Shown here piece after piece: positions 54,028 through 64,000 of a stretch of 64,000 nt of DNA. The translations under genes and the position numbers were made by a program. Every line of letters starts with the position of its first letter. Positions within the stretch are counted from its first letter, which is position 1. The stretch is from Ilyonectria destructans (Eukaryota; Ascomycota; Sordariomycetes; Hypocreales; Nectriaceae): the NCBI GenBank assembly GCA_020740775.1, contig JAHEWK010000013.1:434001-498000 (forward strand). Direction: 5' to 3'. The notes under the pieces were generated by a model, which saw nothing but the letters and a program-made list of their open reading frames with translations, was not told where the DNA came from and searched no databases.

Positions 54028-54908
54028 ATATTATATTTAGTTTCATTATGAATAGCTATTGCTAGAGATGTCAGAATTGTCCTCCTGGCCTGTGCTACAC
54101 GCGTATCTGGCGGTCCGGGAAGTTATTTCCAAGTATTCCACGACCAACAATCATGTGATAAAGCAGGACCAAATCGGTCTTCGAGGAGATGAAAGGGATA
54201 TAATGAAAGTCCGATGCGTCTATTACTAACCGAACATCTGTTGCGGTACCGTCCCAAGTTCGACTTTCCCTTTCCCCCGGCTACTGCATCGCCATGAAGT
54301 CCCCAGGAGCAACTCCCTACAGTAGTCGAAGGAGTGGACTTTGCTTCAATCATGCATCTTATTTCATGCATTTTATATTTCAAGTTGATCACATTGTGTT
54401 TCAACATGCTCGTTCGCTATTTCATTAGAATGATGTTCTTATCTTAATCACACATCTTGCAGCGGTCTTCTCGGCCGAGTTGTTGAAGCAGTCTCGAATT
54501 GAATCTACGAGTCTCCGGTAATCTTGATGAACACAACCATCGCCTCATTCATGGCCAATGAGTCTTGAATAGTACGAATGGAGCAATGAAGTTGACCCGA
54601 TGACTAAGAGTAAAGGGGAATCAACCCCGGGAAACAACAAGTCCTGTCGGCGGCATGCGTCTTCGAGTCACATGCACTCTTTCCTAGCATCATCCTCCCA
54701 AGCGCCAGTTGGAAACCTATCGCTACAGATAACAGTTTGGTAAATATTCGCTTGTCTACCTATTCTGAGATATCAAGGCTGATACAGACCTCCCAGCCAC
54801 ATATGCAACCCGTGATGCTAAACCCCTACCTTTTGCTAGCCTTTTTCCTGAGATGTCCAAATCGCATACACAACGACATGCTAGCCTTTATCATGCCCTT
54901 TTCCTCGT
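54028..54908. other. Convergent 3' gap holding repeat copy 2
   Basis: This gap lies between the methyltransferase-like gene and the Zn2Cys6 gene. It contains the right copy of the 164-bp repeat. No gene was recognised. Confidence 0.5.
54316..54479 (+). repeat. 164-bp dispersed direct repeat, copy 2
   Basis: This copy matches 10858-11021 base for base in length and orientation, with about 16 substitutions, most of them transitions. It lies about 43 kb from copy 1, and the cluster lies between them. Boundaries are sharp and no terminal inverted repeat is visible. Confidence 0.85.
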
Positions 54909-56186
54909 CTAATAACTAAGATATCTACTGAACTTATACAACTTGCCTCTCGTCCACATTTCCATCTTGTCCATGCCAACCTCAAGCGCCAAAATCGCAT
55001 GGCTGAAGGCATCAACCTCATCAGGAAGCGTGTCTTCAAAGAGTTTCTGAATCTCGAAGGTAGGTACAAAAAGAGGGTCGGTTTCCAGACAAGTTTTATG
55101 CCATGAAAATGCAGACGGCGCGTCCCATAGTCCACTACGCATCGTGAACATGATACGGCCTGGGCACTCAGACCATCCTTGTTTGAGGAAGAGATACGTC
55201 TGATGAATATAATTAGACACAATCCAAGTTCGGCGTACACTCTCAACTATAATCCAAGACCTCCATAGGACTTTGGCAATTTCTGCTTCGAACTGAACTC
55301 CGTGAGAAACTGGGCACTTGTTCCGAGACAAGAATTCCTCGGTAGCCGCCAGCATTTCACGGCTCCATTGCGACAGTGTACTGAGTTGCGCGTCGGCATG
55401 TGCCCTCATGCCAATGTCCCCGTCGAAGAGTCTAATTATCTGGTAGGTGAGAAGACTTTGGACTCTGCTTAGGTGGCTGAAAATGTCTTGGGAAGGATAG
55501 ATTGAGGTCTCCAAAGCTTGATCGTCTAGTAGTTGTGTAACACGTTCTTCAATGATTCGGATCGTGATATATTTGTTGCCAGGATTCTTTATCCTGTACA
55601 TCGCCATGGCTGTGTATGCATCTTGCACGTGTCGAGGCATTCCGGGTTGATATAGTTGATGGTGGTGCAACGGACTCCGGCCTTCTGTGACCCAATTTGC
55701 GAGCCAACTTTGTACACATTTGATAAAGGGATCAAAGTGGGAATCGGTAGACGCGTCTGGTAGGTCTTGAGGGATCGAGTGGTCTACCAATAATGACTCA
55801 GGTGCTTCGAACCACATATCTCTGCTGGGACGAATTGCCATTGCCGCGGAACCAGAACTCACAGTCGCCTCTGATGGAGGGGGTTCTAAGATATGGCCCG
55901 AAACCGTTGACGGAAAGGGGTTTGCCAGATCAGCAAGATTGGCATACCCCTCTAAACGAGCGGTATGCCGTACCTCCGTCAATGGGGCGTGAATCTCCAG
56001 TTCACTGGACGAAGAACTTTTCGCCTGCCGTGCCGGCATATACTTGCATGATATCCCTTTAGCATGGCATCGCTGACAAGCAGGAACCTCCTTCGTGCAA
56101 TGGCGCTTCGAAGTGGTACAGGGTACACAGGCTCTACGCCACGCGTAGGGTTTGCCCGTTTGCGTATTCCGTGATGGCTGGCTCAT
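54909..56186 (-). CDS. Zn2Cys6 binuclear-cluster transcription factor
   Basis: This is a single-exon gene of 425 residues. The DNA-binding domain is at the very N-terminus, with C20-x2-C23-x6-C30-x6-C37-x2-C40-x6-C47 (ACVPCTTSKRHC...ACQRCHAKGISC), a perfect fungal GAL4-type spacing. A Ser-rich linker and a helical C-terminal region without a clear Fungal_trans motif follow. It is a nuclear regulator, target unknown. Proteins of this class usually bind CGG half-sites, so it is a poor candidate for the GTGGGG elements. Tail-to-tail placement with the methyltransferase-like protein resembles AflR/AflS-type regulator pairs, but that is inference only. No shared element lies in its promoter. Confidence 0.92.
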   Translation of the reverse strand: MSQPSRNTQTGKPYAWRRACVPCTTSKRHCTKEVPACQRCHAKGISCKYMPARQAKSSSSSELEIHAPLTEVRHTARLEGYANLADLANPFPSTVSGHILEPPPSEATVSSGSAAMAIRPSRDMWFEAPESLLVDHSIPQDLPDASTDSHFDPFIKCVQSWLANWVTEGRSPLHHHQLYQPGMPRHVQDAYTAMAMYRIKNPGNKYITIRIIEERVTQLLDDQALETSIYPSQDIFSHLSRVQSLLTYQIIRLFDGDIGMRAHADAQLSTLSQWSREMLAATEEFLSRNKCPVSHGVQFEAEIAKVLWRSWIIVESVRRTWIVSNYIHQTYLFLKQGWSECPGRIMFTMRSGLWDAPSAFSWHKTCLETDPLFVPTFEIQKLFEDTLPDEVDAFSHAILALEVGMDKMEMWTRGKLYKFSRYLSY

Positions 56187-57569
56187 ATTGTCTCGTGGTG
56201 AGGTTGAGATCCTGGCAGTGAATATTAGTGAATGACTTTAATGAGGGAAGAAATGCACGAGCGAGTTTTGGTGGGAGGCGGGAATGGATTTGTCAGCTCT
56301 GTGTGAGACTTTCATTTTCAACCACCAGCTCATATTTATCACCCTAAATTAGACTTGGCAGTATTACTGATATCGACAACCAAAACATCGCTATTGATGC
56401 CATCTATTGAAATGTATTCCCCGCTATTCCATAGCCCTCTTGCATTGTCATTCAATCTAATAAATGCTGCTCAGTTGAAGGGAATGAAGAAGATGTGATT
56501 TGTCACGTGATGAACCTCATGTTCTTCCGACCACGACCCAGACTTGGACAAAGGGTACTTGGACCAAACTAGAAATAATGCTCTGTTGTGGAATGTGATT
56601 AAAATAAACTCTTTGGATTTTCTAGTCTAGATGCTAATTACAAAAGGCTTCGTGTCCGTGTCTCTTGTCCATGTCAGTGATACCAGAAGCAAACGTATCA
56701 CCGAAGCGGACGGAACCCAACCATCCCCAGAACCAAATACTACTCTATACCAATGCTCTACTTCATAACATATCATTTTTTTCTAAATGCATCTATATTT
56801 ATACCAAACCAAAAGCTCAACCCCCCCACCAACAGAATTACAAAATCAGTTTATCCAATGCTTGATAGCTTGTTTGGTGATGTGAGAGATCGCCGAAGTT
56901 GCGTAGACTCGTCCCGGCCATACACCGAAATTAGTTACTCACGACGATGGTGTTCCAACCCTGTGCTTGGTAACAAACACACCTAACTATCGATCCAGAT
57001 TACAGAAGCCATGTCATGACTGCCGCAACTAATACGTCGACGTCCGTACGACGCTCAGAGTGCGGCGGGGAAATATGGGGACGCGGAATGATTCAACCAG
57101 TCGGTGACGTCGCTGTTGTTCCGAGACGGAGAAATATGGAGACGCCATCCATGATAAGTTAGCCATGCGGACTTTTATGGGGTCTTTTCCATCCCTGTCT
57201 CACCTCGCTTGGCTTATTTATCTTCAGGTTTCACATATGCTGACTTGATGTCGTACTATCGCACTTTTGCTGTTCCGCAGACCGTACGTTGAGCGAATGA
57301 ACTGCAGAATTCCGCAAATAGGTCCGCAGATGGAAGACCGAAGGAGTTTAAGCCGGCACTACCCTGCAAAGGCGGAAATTTCGAGAAACAGGGATTGCGG
57401 AATGACCAGGCGGTGGCAGGGATGGGAAGGATTAGAACAGAACATGGCATGTGAACGAACCCAGTCTCTGGAATTGGGCTACATAAATCCGTCCAGAATC
57501 CAGTTTTGACGGCAAATATCATTCATCTTCTATCATCCCATCTTCAACCTTACAAAAGAATTTTTGTCT
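56187..57569. other. Intergenic gap
   Basis: This is the divergent promoter region of the Zn2Cys6 gene and SDR-3. It contains short CA/CT-rich tracts and a run of C near 56821. No gene, RNA or shared cluster element was recognised. Confidence 0.5.
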
Positions 57570-58583
57570 ATGCACACCATGGACCCCGCCTGGAGTTTGA
57601 CAACACCTTTCCATCGGGAACCCTATCCCGCCATCTCACCCTTGAGACCCGAGATGAGCCAAACCGGGAAAACAATTCTCGTCACAGGAGGGAATGCTGG
57701 CATTGGTTTTGCAATCAGCACAGCATTTCTGCAAGCGTCCGCTGCCAAAGTCATAATCCTCGGCCGACGTTCCGGGTTGGTCAGAGACGCCGTGGCCAAA
57801 CTCGCACCCGAGAATCATGAAGCTCAGGTTATTGGATTGACCTGCGATGTTTCAAGCTCCGTGGAGGTCGATAAGCTCTGGAAGAACTTGGAGGAAGAGG
57901 GAAGCGTGGTTGACATCCTGGTGCTGAACGCCGTTAAGATATCAGACCAAAACCCCATCCTTGAAGTTGGAACTGAGGGAATATGGAAGGATTACGATAT
58001 GAACGTACGCGCACAACTACAGATGACAGAGAATTTCTACAAGCAAAAGAAACAAGGTGCCCCCGGGCCAAAGGTACGTGACGCTTCGAGCATATAATCC
58101 CGTTTGTGGTAGTGGTGCTAAAAGTAAAGAATTAGCATCTTATCAATGTTTCCTCCTATGCTATCCACGATTGGAAAGTAGCGTCGCAAACTCCGGGATA
58201 TGGACTCACCAAGAACGCAGCCGCTCTTGCTATGCAGCTAATCGCCCAAGATGTCCCGCCAGAGAAAATGCAAATCGTCAACATGAACCCGGGCGGTGTG
58301 TTCACGCAGAACGCTAAAGATGCCGGGTATACGGAGGATTCTTATCCATGGAATAGCCGTGAGTTACGATTGTTGCACCTTGTGGAAAATTGCTGACTGA
58401 GTACCTTTCTTAGCGGATCTTGCCGGTCAGTTTTCAGTCTGGCTTGCCTCCCCCGAGGCAAAGTTTTTGCATGGACGGTTCGTTTGGACTGAATGGGACA
58501 TTGAAGGATTGATGAAGGGAGAACTGAGGGATAGGATTGACGGAGATCCTTACTATTTAAAGATTGGGATACGGGGTCTCTAG
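57570..58583 (+). CDS. Short-chain dehydrogenase/reductase SDR-3
   Basis: Exons 57570-58073, 58136-58358 and 58414-58583 give 298 residues. The cofactor motif is LVTGGNAGIGFAIS. The second strand ends LGRRSGLV, with Arg residues that favour NADP. The usual NNAG is replaced by LNAV. The catalytic Ser lies in INVSSYA and the YxxxK pair in YGLTKNAAA. The C-terminal part has FVWTEWDIEGL, typical of fungal SDRs that act on small ketones or polyols. Substrate is unknown. It lies outside the region marked by the shared promoter element and is therefore not assigned to the cluster. Confidence 0.9.
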
Positions 58584-60202
58584 AGCTCTATTCTGTAACA
58601 AGACTGAAAGAGGCGGTGACCATATACGCTTCTCGGTTAGCCTATGTGACTCTCACGAACGTGATGGGAAATCTTAACCAGGTAGTCAGTATTATGGGCT
58701 ACGATTAGTGACTTACGCACGTATGGAAGATGCACTCTAAAGGTTGATTCACTAAATCACCAAAATCAACAAGCTTTTATGCGGAAATACAAGACTCCTA
58801 CTTGGTAACAAGTGACTTCTTAAGTCGTGAGCGTATTACTTAGCTGCAATACTGTGATATATAGCAACCTGCTGTGAAGGCCTCTGCGGGGAAGCCCATA
58901 GACCCTGAAAACCGAGGCTCAACTAACCAGGCTGTGTGTCTCCACACGTATGACTGCATGAGTATTTCTGCAGCCACGCTTCATGAGAAGCCCCGCCAGC
59001 TGAAAGATTTCCTAGCTTATGATTCGACGCCTGATTCATACACGATATATCCAAGTTTGGTCCTGCAGCCATAAAGTACACACTCCTTTATTATTGGACC
59101 GATAGTTAGCTGGCTGGGCCACGGGATCGTCGCTAGGTATTATTCTTGGGCATTACCTGCTTTTGCTAGATAAGACTGTCATCAAAGCCCCCACCACTCC
59201 GACAGTAGTACTGTATAAGGACGGTCATCCCATCCACCCTAGCATAGAGTGAGCACTTTCTCGCCATCTTTTCTTCGAGGCAATTCCACACGACGCTCTA
59301 GCAGCCATCTACACTATGAATCCCAATTCTGCTGCCAGTGCCCATTCTTCTTGTGCACTCGCCAGGCACTCTAGTCGGCATAGACTTCGAGGAAGGCACT
59401 GACCAATTGCAAGAACTTTTCCAGTGGTACAACCTGCCCCAACTACCAGGCTGAACCTCTGGTTTGAGTAGAACCAGCAAGGGCATCGCGACGGAGGTCA
59501 TTGTTGCCACCTTCCGATCATTTAATTCCCACACCACGGTAGATTGTCACCAGGATGAACTCTTCAAAGCAATTAGGAAGCATCTGGATTCAGGAAAACC
59601 AGCCCCGCGAGGGCTGGATATCGAGCACTCCAGGCCCTCCGACGTGGCTCAAAACTGGCTGAACCGATATTTTTCTATGACGAACATCCACCTGCCACAA
59701 CATGCAAAATCATTACCCAAGGCGGATGCCGTCGGCAGGTTAGCTGTTATCCATATCCGCAAGACCCCAACGACTGCAGTGGGTTTTATAATGGATGACG
59801 ACAATGTGAAACATGTCGCCTCATCAATCCGATCGGCCAACGAGGAAGACTGGCCTTGACGCATGGAGTCGTCTTCTGTAACGACATGGCCTAATTCCAA
59901 TTTACAGTACCTGAGATAGTTGAAGGCTAAACGCGTGTGTTCGAGCATGCGGAAAGATAGAAAAGTAAATGGGATGAATCAGGTCCTTCTTTACTTTAGG
60001 TGTCTTCTTGGAAAGGGAAAGGCTGCTATGGAGTGATTGAGGCAGAACCTTTCCTGTTCCTTGCCTGACATTCTTCTTGGCATAGTTTGTGTGGCTAAAG
60101 GCTGTATCTTTCATTTAGAGATCTATCATGACGGACAGTCTAAAAGAGTGAATAAGGAGAACCGAATAAAGCCCTGCTTTTCCACCCTCGAGACCTGAAC
60201 AC
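58584..60202. other. Gene-poor gap
   Basis: This gap contains one unassigned open stretch of about 130 codons (59464-59859, plus strand) and a short adjoining codon-like piece near 59330-59450. Neither shows a recognisable domain, and no splice plan was convincing. No repeats were seen. Confidence 0.4.
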
Positions 60203-62147
60203 TCAGAAGTGTTCCTTCCAGAACCTAAATTTGACATCACTACTACTGCCTGACTTGCAAGCTTTCTTGATCTCACGAGCTGTCAGGAAGCGTCAGTGTA
60301 CACATTCGCATTCAGGAGCGGGAAACTCACCGGCCACGGATGGACCACAAAAGTAAACCCCAACCTGGGTTTGGAATCTTCCTTCAACGCCAGTCAGGTA
60401 AGTCCCATCCGTGATTGCATTCCGTATGTTCTCAAAGAACTTAGGGAAGTCGGGTCGGCCAAAGTTCGTGCGGGCTTTCAGCTTAGTCACAGGGTCCACG
60501 GTAGCGCCGACACTATTCAGGACCACATTCATCGCTGTGTTATCGTCGAGCTTCTGTGTGAGGTAAGTGTGGATTCTGAGGAATTCTGGGGTGGAATTTC
60601 CAACGGCAGAACCCTCGACGTTTGTATCTTCAAGCGAATTCAGCAGTGATTGAAACCATTCAAAAGACGCTGCGTCTTTCGAAATCCATATGAATTCGAC
60701 TCGTCGTAACCGCGTTGGGGGTGTACGTCCGTTCCGTAAATGCCAAATGTTTTTGAGGATGGAAGCCCACGGTGTCACGCCAATTCCAGCTCCAATCAGA
60801 ATAGCTGCCTCGTTGTCGAATACGTCTTCGGCCGGTGCGCCATATGGACCATCGATCCTCAATAGTGGCATCTCCTGGCCTTTTTGCAATGCGATATCGT
60901 ACAAGGCGTTCGGGTTCGTGTCATTATTTTCGAAGAATGCGGCCTGGGCTGGACCGACACCGATGGCATCTCCTAGAGCCTTGGTGAAGTCTCCAATTTG
61001 TCGAACATGAATGGAGACGTATGGGTCGAAGGGACAAGATGTGATGGTGAACGGATGCCACTGATACCGGGAAATGGAGGGAACTTGCAGGAAGATCCAC
61101 TGTCCGGGCTTGTACTTGAATGACGGCTTTGAGAATTGGATCTCCGCAACGTCTAAGTTATTTAGCTCATGGGAAGAAGAAGTTCCAAGAGGGGGCATGT
61201 CTACTTACCGTATGGATGCTTGATCACCCTTGTGATTTTCGTGTCCCTCATCGCTCGAATTTCTCGATACAGTCTCTCAGCTAGATAAAGGCCACCAGCG
61301 ACTAGCTCCCAGCGCCAGCCCAAGTAACCTAGGCAGTGATCGTAATAGTCTTTTCCAGCGAACGGAGAAAAGGCATCAGGCGAGTCGCGGACGAAGCAGC
61401 CAACTGTATGAGTATACAAGGAAAGGAAGAAAGGTATAAAAAGATGATGAGTGTACCAAAACGTCTCGAAGGATTGTAGACGTATGCGAGCGTGGGCCGT
61501 TGTATACATGAGAAGCATACACAGGAGCATGACATGTCCAGTGATTCCACCTGGTTCCTTGTAGTGAATGTCGACGGCTTTAAGGGGCCGGATTTGCGTT
61601 TTTTCGATGTTGAAGAAACTAATCATATTTTAGTACATTTCCTGCACAAAGATCACGGTATATGAGTCTACATTATCGTACGGTGCAAGTACTCACTTTA
61701 CATAGTGTCCTGCTGTATGAATAACAGTGAATACCAACATCGCATACGCGACCTGACGGTGAAAGTAGACGTTTTCGTCAAGTGGCAGTATTTTGATCTT
61801 CGGTCGAATCCATCGGATGATAGTTCGACAAACAGGTAGAAGAATCAAGGTGGTATCCCAACTCAACACTAGGCCTGCACCTCGAGATATCCAAATCGAA
61901 TAGTTGAGAGTAACGTTGAGAGGTTCTAATCGCGGATCGGAGGCTTGTTTCCACCTGGTGACACTGTGGTTAGCTCTATCGGTTTATCGCCAGAACCAGA
62001 TGTTTGCTTAGATGCGATGCCATACCATCCATAGGCGAATGTTCCCCAATGGGCGCCCCAGAAGAGAAAATGGAAGAATAGCTTGCGGGAGGTGAATTGC
62101 TTCCTCAGGGGTTCCCAGGATGCCAGCTGTCCAGCAGGCTGGGTCAT
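60203..62147 (-). CDS. noxA: NADPH oxidase catalytic subunit NoxA
   Basis: Five exons (62147-62026, 61954-61697, 61618-61209, 61152-60331, 60279-60203) give 562 residues. The N-terminal ferric-reductase transmembrane part carries the haem-ligand His positions in FHRQVAYAM, IHTAGHYVNFFN and THHLFIPFFLSLYTHT. The FAD-binding loop is YQWHPFTITSCP, the NADPH pocket IGAGIGVTPWASILKN with VYFCGPS, and the protein ends FWKEHF, the invariant Nox C-terminus. NoxA moves electrons from NADPH across a membrane to make superoxide and, with NoxR and Rac, governs fruiting-body development and hyphal fusion. The first intron was fixed by the family sequence WWKQASDPRLEPLN. No EF-hand is present, as expected for NoxA. 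The gene is intact. Confidence 0.96.
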
Positions 62148-62938
62148 GGTTGCTCTGTTCACTAAGAAATGAAATGCGCCGCTTGCACAAGGATTGGAAC
62201 GGCTAGAAATGCGATGCAGAAGGATGACGAAAAGAAAAAGGCGAATTATACAGTCCCAAACGAGGTACCAGCCCGCGCCTGAAGAGTTGAAAAGAAGAAG
62301 GAAGCTGATGAACAAAGAGAAAATGTGAGCGACGACCGTGACCTAAAAGCTTACTGCGGATTGTTCATAATATACAAGGGCTATCGTCTAATACAGGATG
62401 TTACAGCCTGGATCCCTACATCAGTGATTAATCAGCTCTGGCTATAACGGCACCAGCGTCCAGACAATAGGGCCTTGGCGGTGTATGTTTCCCAGATAGG
62501 CTAGCTCTACGTTTTGACATGCATCCTCGGCGCGAATAGGCGAAACAAGTCTTGTGATGGATATCCATAGAAAGAGCGAAGACCAATTTTGAAGGGCGTG
62601 ACTGGTGCTCAATGATCCAGTTCGTTTCTTGGCGGGTTTTTATACCTATCTTGACTGTCCCTCGCCGCAGGATACTTTAGCAATACGTACTCTAACACAT
62701 GTCATGCAGTGTAGGATCGCCAATTTTAATACAGATCAATGAAAGCCTGGCGATCAATTTCACCTAAAGTAGAATCCACCCAATGCACTATTATGTGGTG
62801 GCGGTACGGAATACGTGTTCTTCAGTAGGCCTTCGCAAGACTCCTTGGCGAATCGGGTGATGGATTTGGCCTCTTGAAAATCGACAACATCAGTAACCTT
62901 TAGCAAAATCATGGGTCCGTGAGCCGGTAATAGGAAAG
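62148..62938. other. Intergenic gap upstream of noxA
   Basis: This gap contains the noxA promoter. A short in-frame hydrophobic extension upstream of the noxA ATG exists but is not part of the conserved protein. Nothing else was recognised. Confidence 0.45.
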
Positions 62939-63328
62939 TCACTCAGTCTCGTACAAGACATGTAGCGAGAAGGTCATTTGGAGTTTCCGTTCGGCATCCA
63001 GCTCGGGAGCGAATGTAGCCCGATCGTGTCGCAGAAGCCTCTTGACAGGAGGTGACTCCATCAGTGCAGTTGGCCAACCGTTCTTCTCATGCGTAACTGG
63101 TGGCTTGAGCAGCCCAGAAACTCCCCGCCCCATTGTGCCAGCTCCTCTAAGCTCGCTGGTCATGCTGACGTCGGGTCTTCGCGGGAGTTGTGAGGCAGAC
63201 GAGTCGGATTCGGGCTCATCTTCCATGTGGAAGCCGGCGCGCCGAAGACCCTCTGTGTTCAAGAACTTGCTGTGTCCGCACCTACCATTGCGGAATACGA
63301 GAGCATCAGGGTAGTAAGTCGATTGCAC
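62939..63328 (-). CDS. Hypothetical protein, 129 codons
   Basis: A single open frame encodes a basic, Ser/Pro-rich protein with an acidic patch (MEDEPESDSSASQ). There is no recognisable domain, signal peptide or membrane segment. It may be part of a longer spliced gene: codon-like sequence continues in another frame at 62760-62942 (VVDFQEAKSITRFAKESCEG). Reality is uncertain. Confidence 0.3.
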   Translation of the reverse strand: MQSTYYPDALVFRNGRCGHSKFLNTEGLRRAGFHMEDEPESDSSASQLPRRPDVSMTSELRGAGTMGRGVSGLLKPPVTHEKNGWPTALMESPPVKRLLRHDRATFAPELDAERKLQMTFSLHVLYETE

Positions 63329-63527
63329 AAACTTGATTAGGTATACTTATGTTGGTAGTGATGGCGTCTCTTACATGTTTAGAAGCTATCCCGTACGGAT
63401 CTCGGTGCACGTACATCTACCACAACTTCCCTCCTACATCTAACTTCCTTAGCTGCTAATGTTAAGGATTTGGCCAGCCACACACCCATTCTGTTAACAC
63501 CCACCTGATCAACCGACCTTCCTTGCA

Positions 63528-64000
63528 ATGGCCTCTGCGCCAGACGCCCCCATCCCCTTTGATCTAGGGCCTCGAACCCCTCTGCACCTCTCTCAGAATG
63601 CGAGGGCTGCTCTCATCCTGGGCAGCGAATATGACATCTCCGAGGGCCCAATCCACGGAGAGGCCATTAGTACTCCAACGCCCGCGCCAGCTTCTATTCT
63701 CTTGGGAGAAGACCCCTACATCGAAATCAGCATGGAAGATATGTTCGAACCAGCAGCTTTCTTAGAAGACCCTCTCGCAGACCTTCTCGCAGACCTTCCA
63801 GCTCAACCTCAACCTAGCCCTCGGCCTGGCCCCCAGACCAGTCTACAGCCCGGCCCTCACAGCCCCCCTAGCAGCGATGTCTTCGAACACAGCAAGGTCT
63901 CGGAGCCTGCTATCGCCATCAACCTTTCTGCCGCTACAGCCAGAGTCGCAGCCGACAGCCAAGCTGCTCTAGATAATAAAATGAAGGTCTTCCGGACCTT
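63528..64000 (+). CDS. Partial open frame running off the window, unknown function
   Basis: From ATG 63528 the frame stays open for about 157 codons to the last base. The product is acidic and Pro-rich, starting MASAPDAPIPFDLGPRTPLH, with a short internal duplication (the codons for LADL repeated) and PQPSPRPGPQTS-like low-complexity sequence. It has no recognised domain. Long uninterrupted coding with clean composition argues that it is real; it could be a host gene or the first protein of a retroelement. Confidence 0.45.
   Translation, partial: MASAPDAPIPFDLGPRTPLHLSQNARAALILGSEYDISEGPIHGEAISTPTPAPASILLGEDPYIEISMEDMFEPAAFLEDPLADLLADLPAQPQPSPRPGPQTSLQPGPHSPPSSDVFEHSKVSEPAIAINLSAATARVAADSQAALDNKMKVFRT

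Noticed and set aside
54909..56186. Zn2Cys6 protein as the regulator of the GTGGGG elements
   Set aside because: Zn2Cys6 proteins usually read CGG half-sites, and no element lies in this gene's own promoter. The C2H2 fingers fit the site directly.
59464..59859. 131-codon open frame on the plus strand
   Set aside because: It has no domain and no convincing start, partner exon or regulatory context. It is kept only as a note in the gap entry.

Overview
This window comes from a filamentous ascomycete (Pezizomycotina). Nearly every gene carries short introns of about 45-75 bp with GT-AG ends and CTRAC-type branch points. The gene families are also typical: a PNP-NACHT-WD40 NLR-like receptor, a HET-domain relic, NoxA, an Hv1 proton channel, fungal P450s, and Zn2Cys6 and C2H2 regulators. 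Exon joins were worked out by hand; most reconstructed genes close in frame to the last base. No rRNA, tRNA or CRISPR was seen.

Left flank (1-13.2 kb): a frameshifted CHK/APH-like kinase, a seven-helix rhodopsin-domain membrane protein, a 1674-residue PNP-NACHT-WD40 protein, a voltage-gated proton channel, then a decayed junction of a HET-domain gene and an MFS-transporter relic.

Centre (about 14-54 kb): an accessory oxidative gene cluster. It has two P450s, an AtuA/DUF4387 protein, an MmgE/PrpD protein, a carboxylesterase, a C2H2 regulator, two flavin monooxygenases, an ICL/PEP-mutase-family lyase, an MFS transporter, two SDRs, a 2OG-Fe(II) dioxygenase, a cupin and an O-methyltransferase-like protein. 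It also holds dead aromatic-degradation genes: a maleylacetate reductase with a nonsense codon and a frameshift, and an N-terminal scrap of homogentisate dioxygenase beside an AT-rich, RIP-like island. The content suggests hydroxylation and breakdown (or tailoring) of an aromatic or branched substrate; the substrate cannot be named from sequence.

The main discovery candidate is a shared promoter element, TGTGGGGT/ACCCCACA. I counted about 20 exact copies by eye, all between 16.4 and 52.2 kb, in upstream or divergent gaps and in none of the convergent 3' gaps. Two copies form inverted pairs with a 5-bp spacer. The cluster's own C2H2 protein has two fingers whose recognition residues (R-E-H-R, then R-D-V-R) predict GGG and GTG triplets, which together give GTGGGG. 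A 164-bp direct repeat, about 90% identical, lies at 10858-11021 and 54316-54479, on either side of the cluster.

Right flank (54.9-64 kb): a Zn2Cys6 regulator, a third SDR, the NADPH oxidase NoxA, and two weak or partial reading frames.
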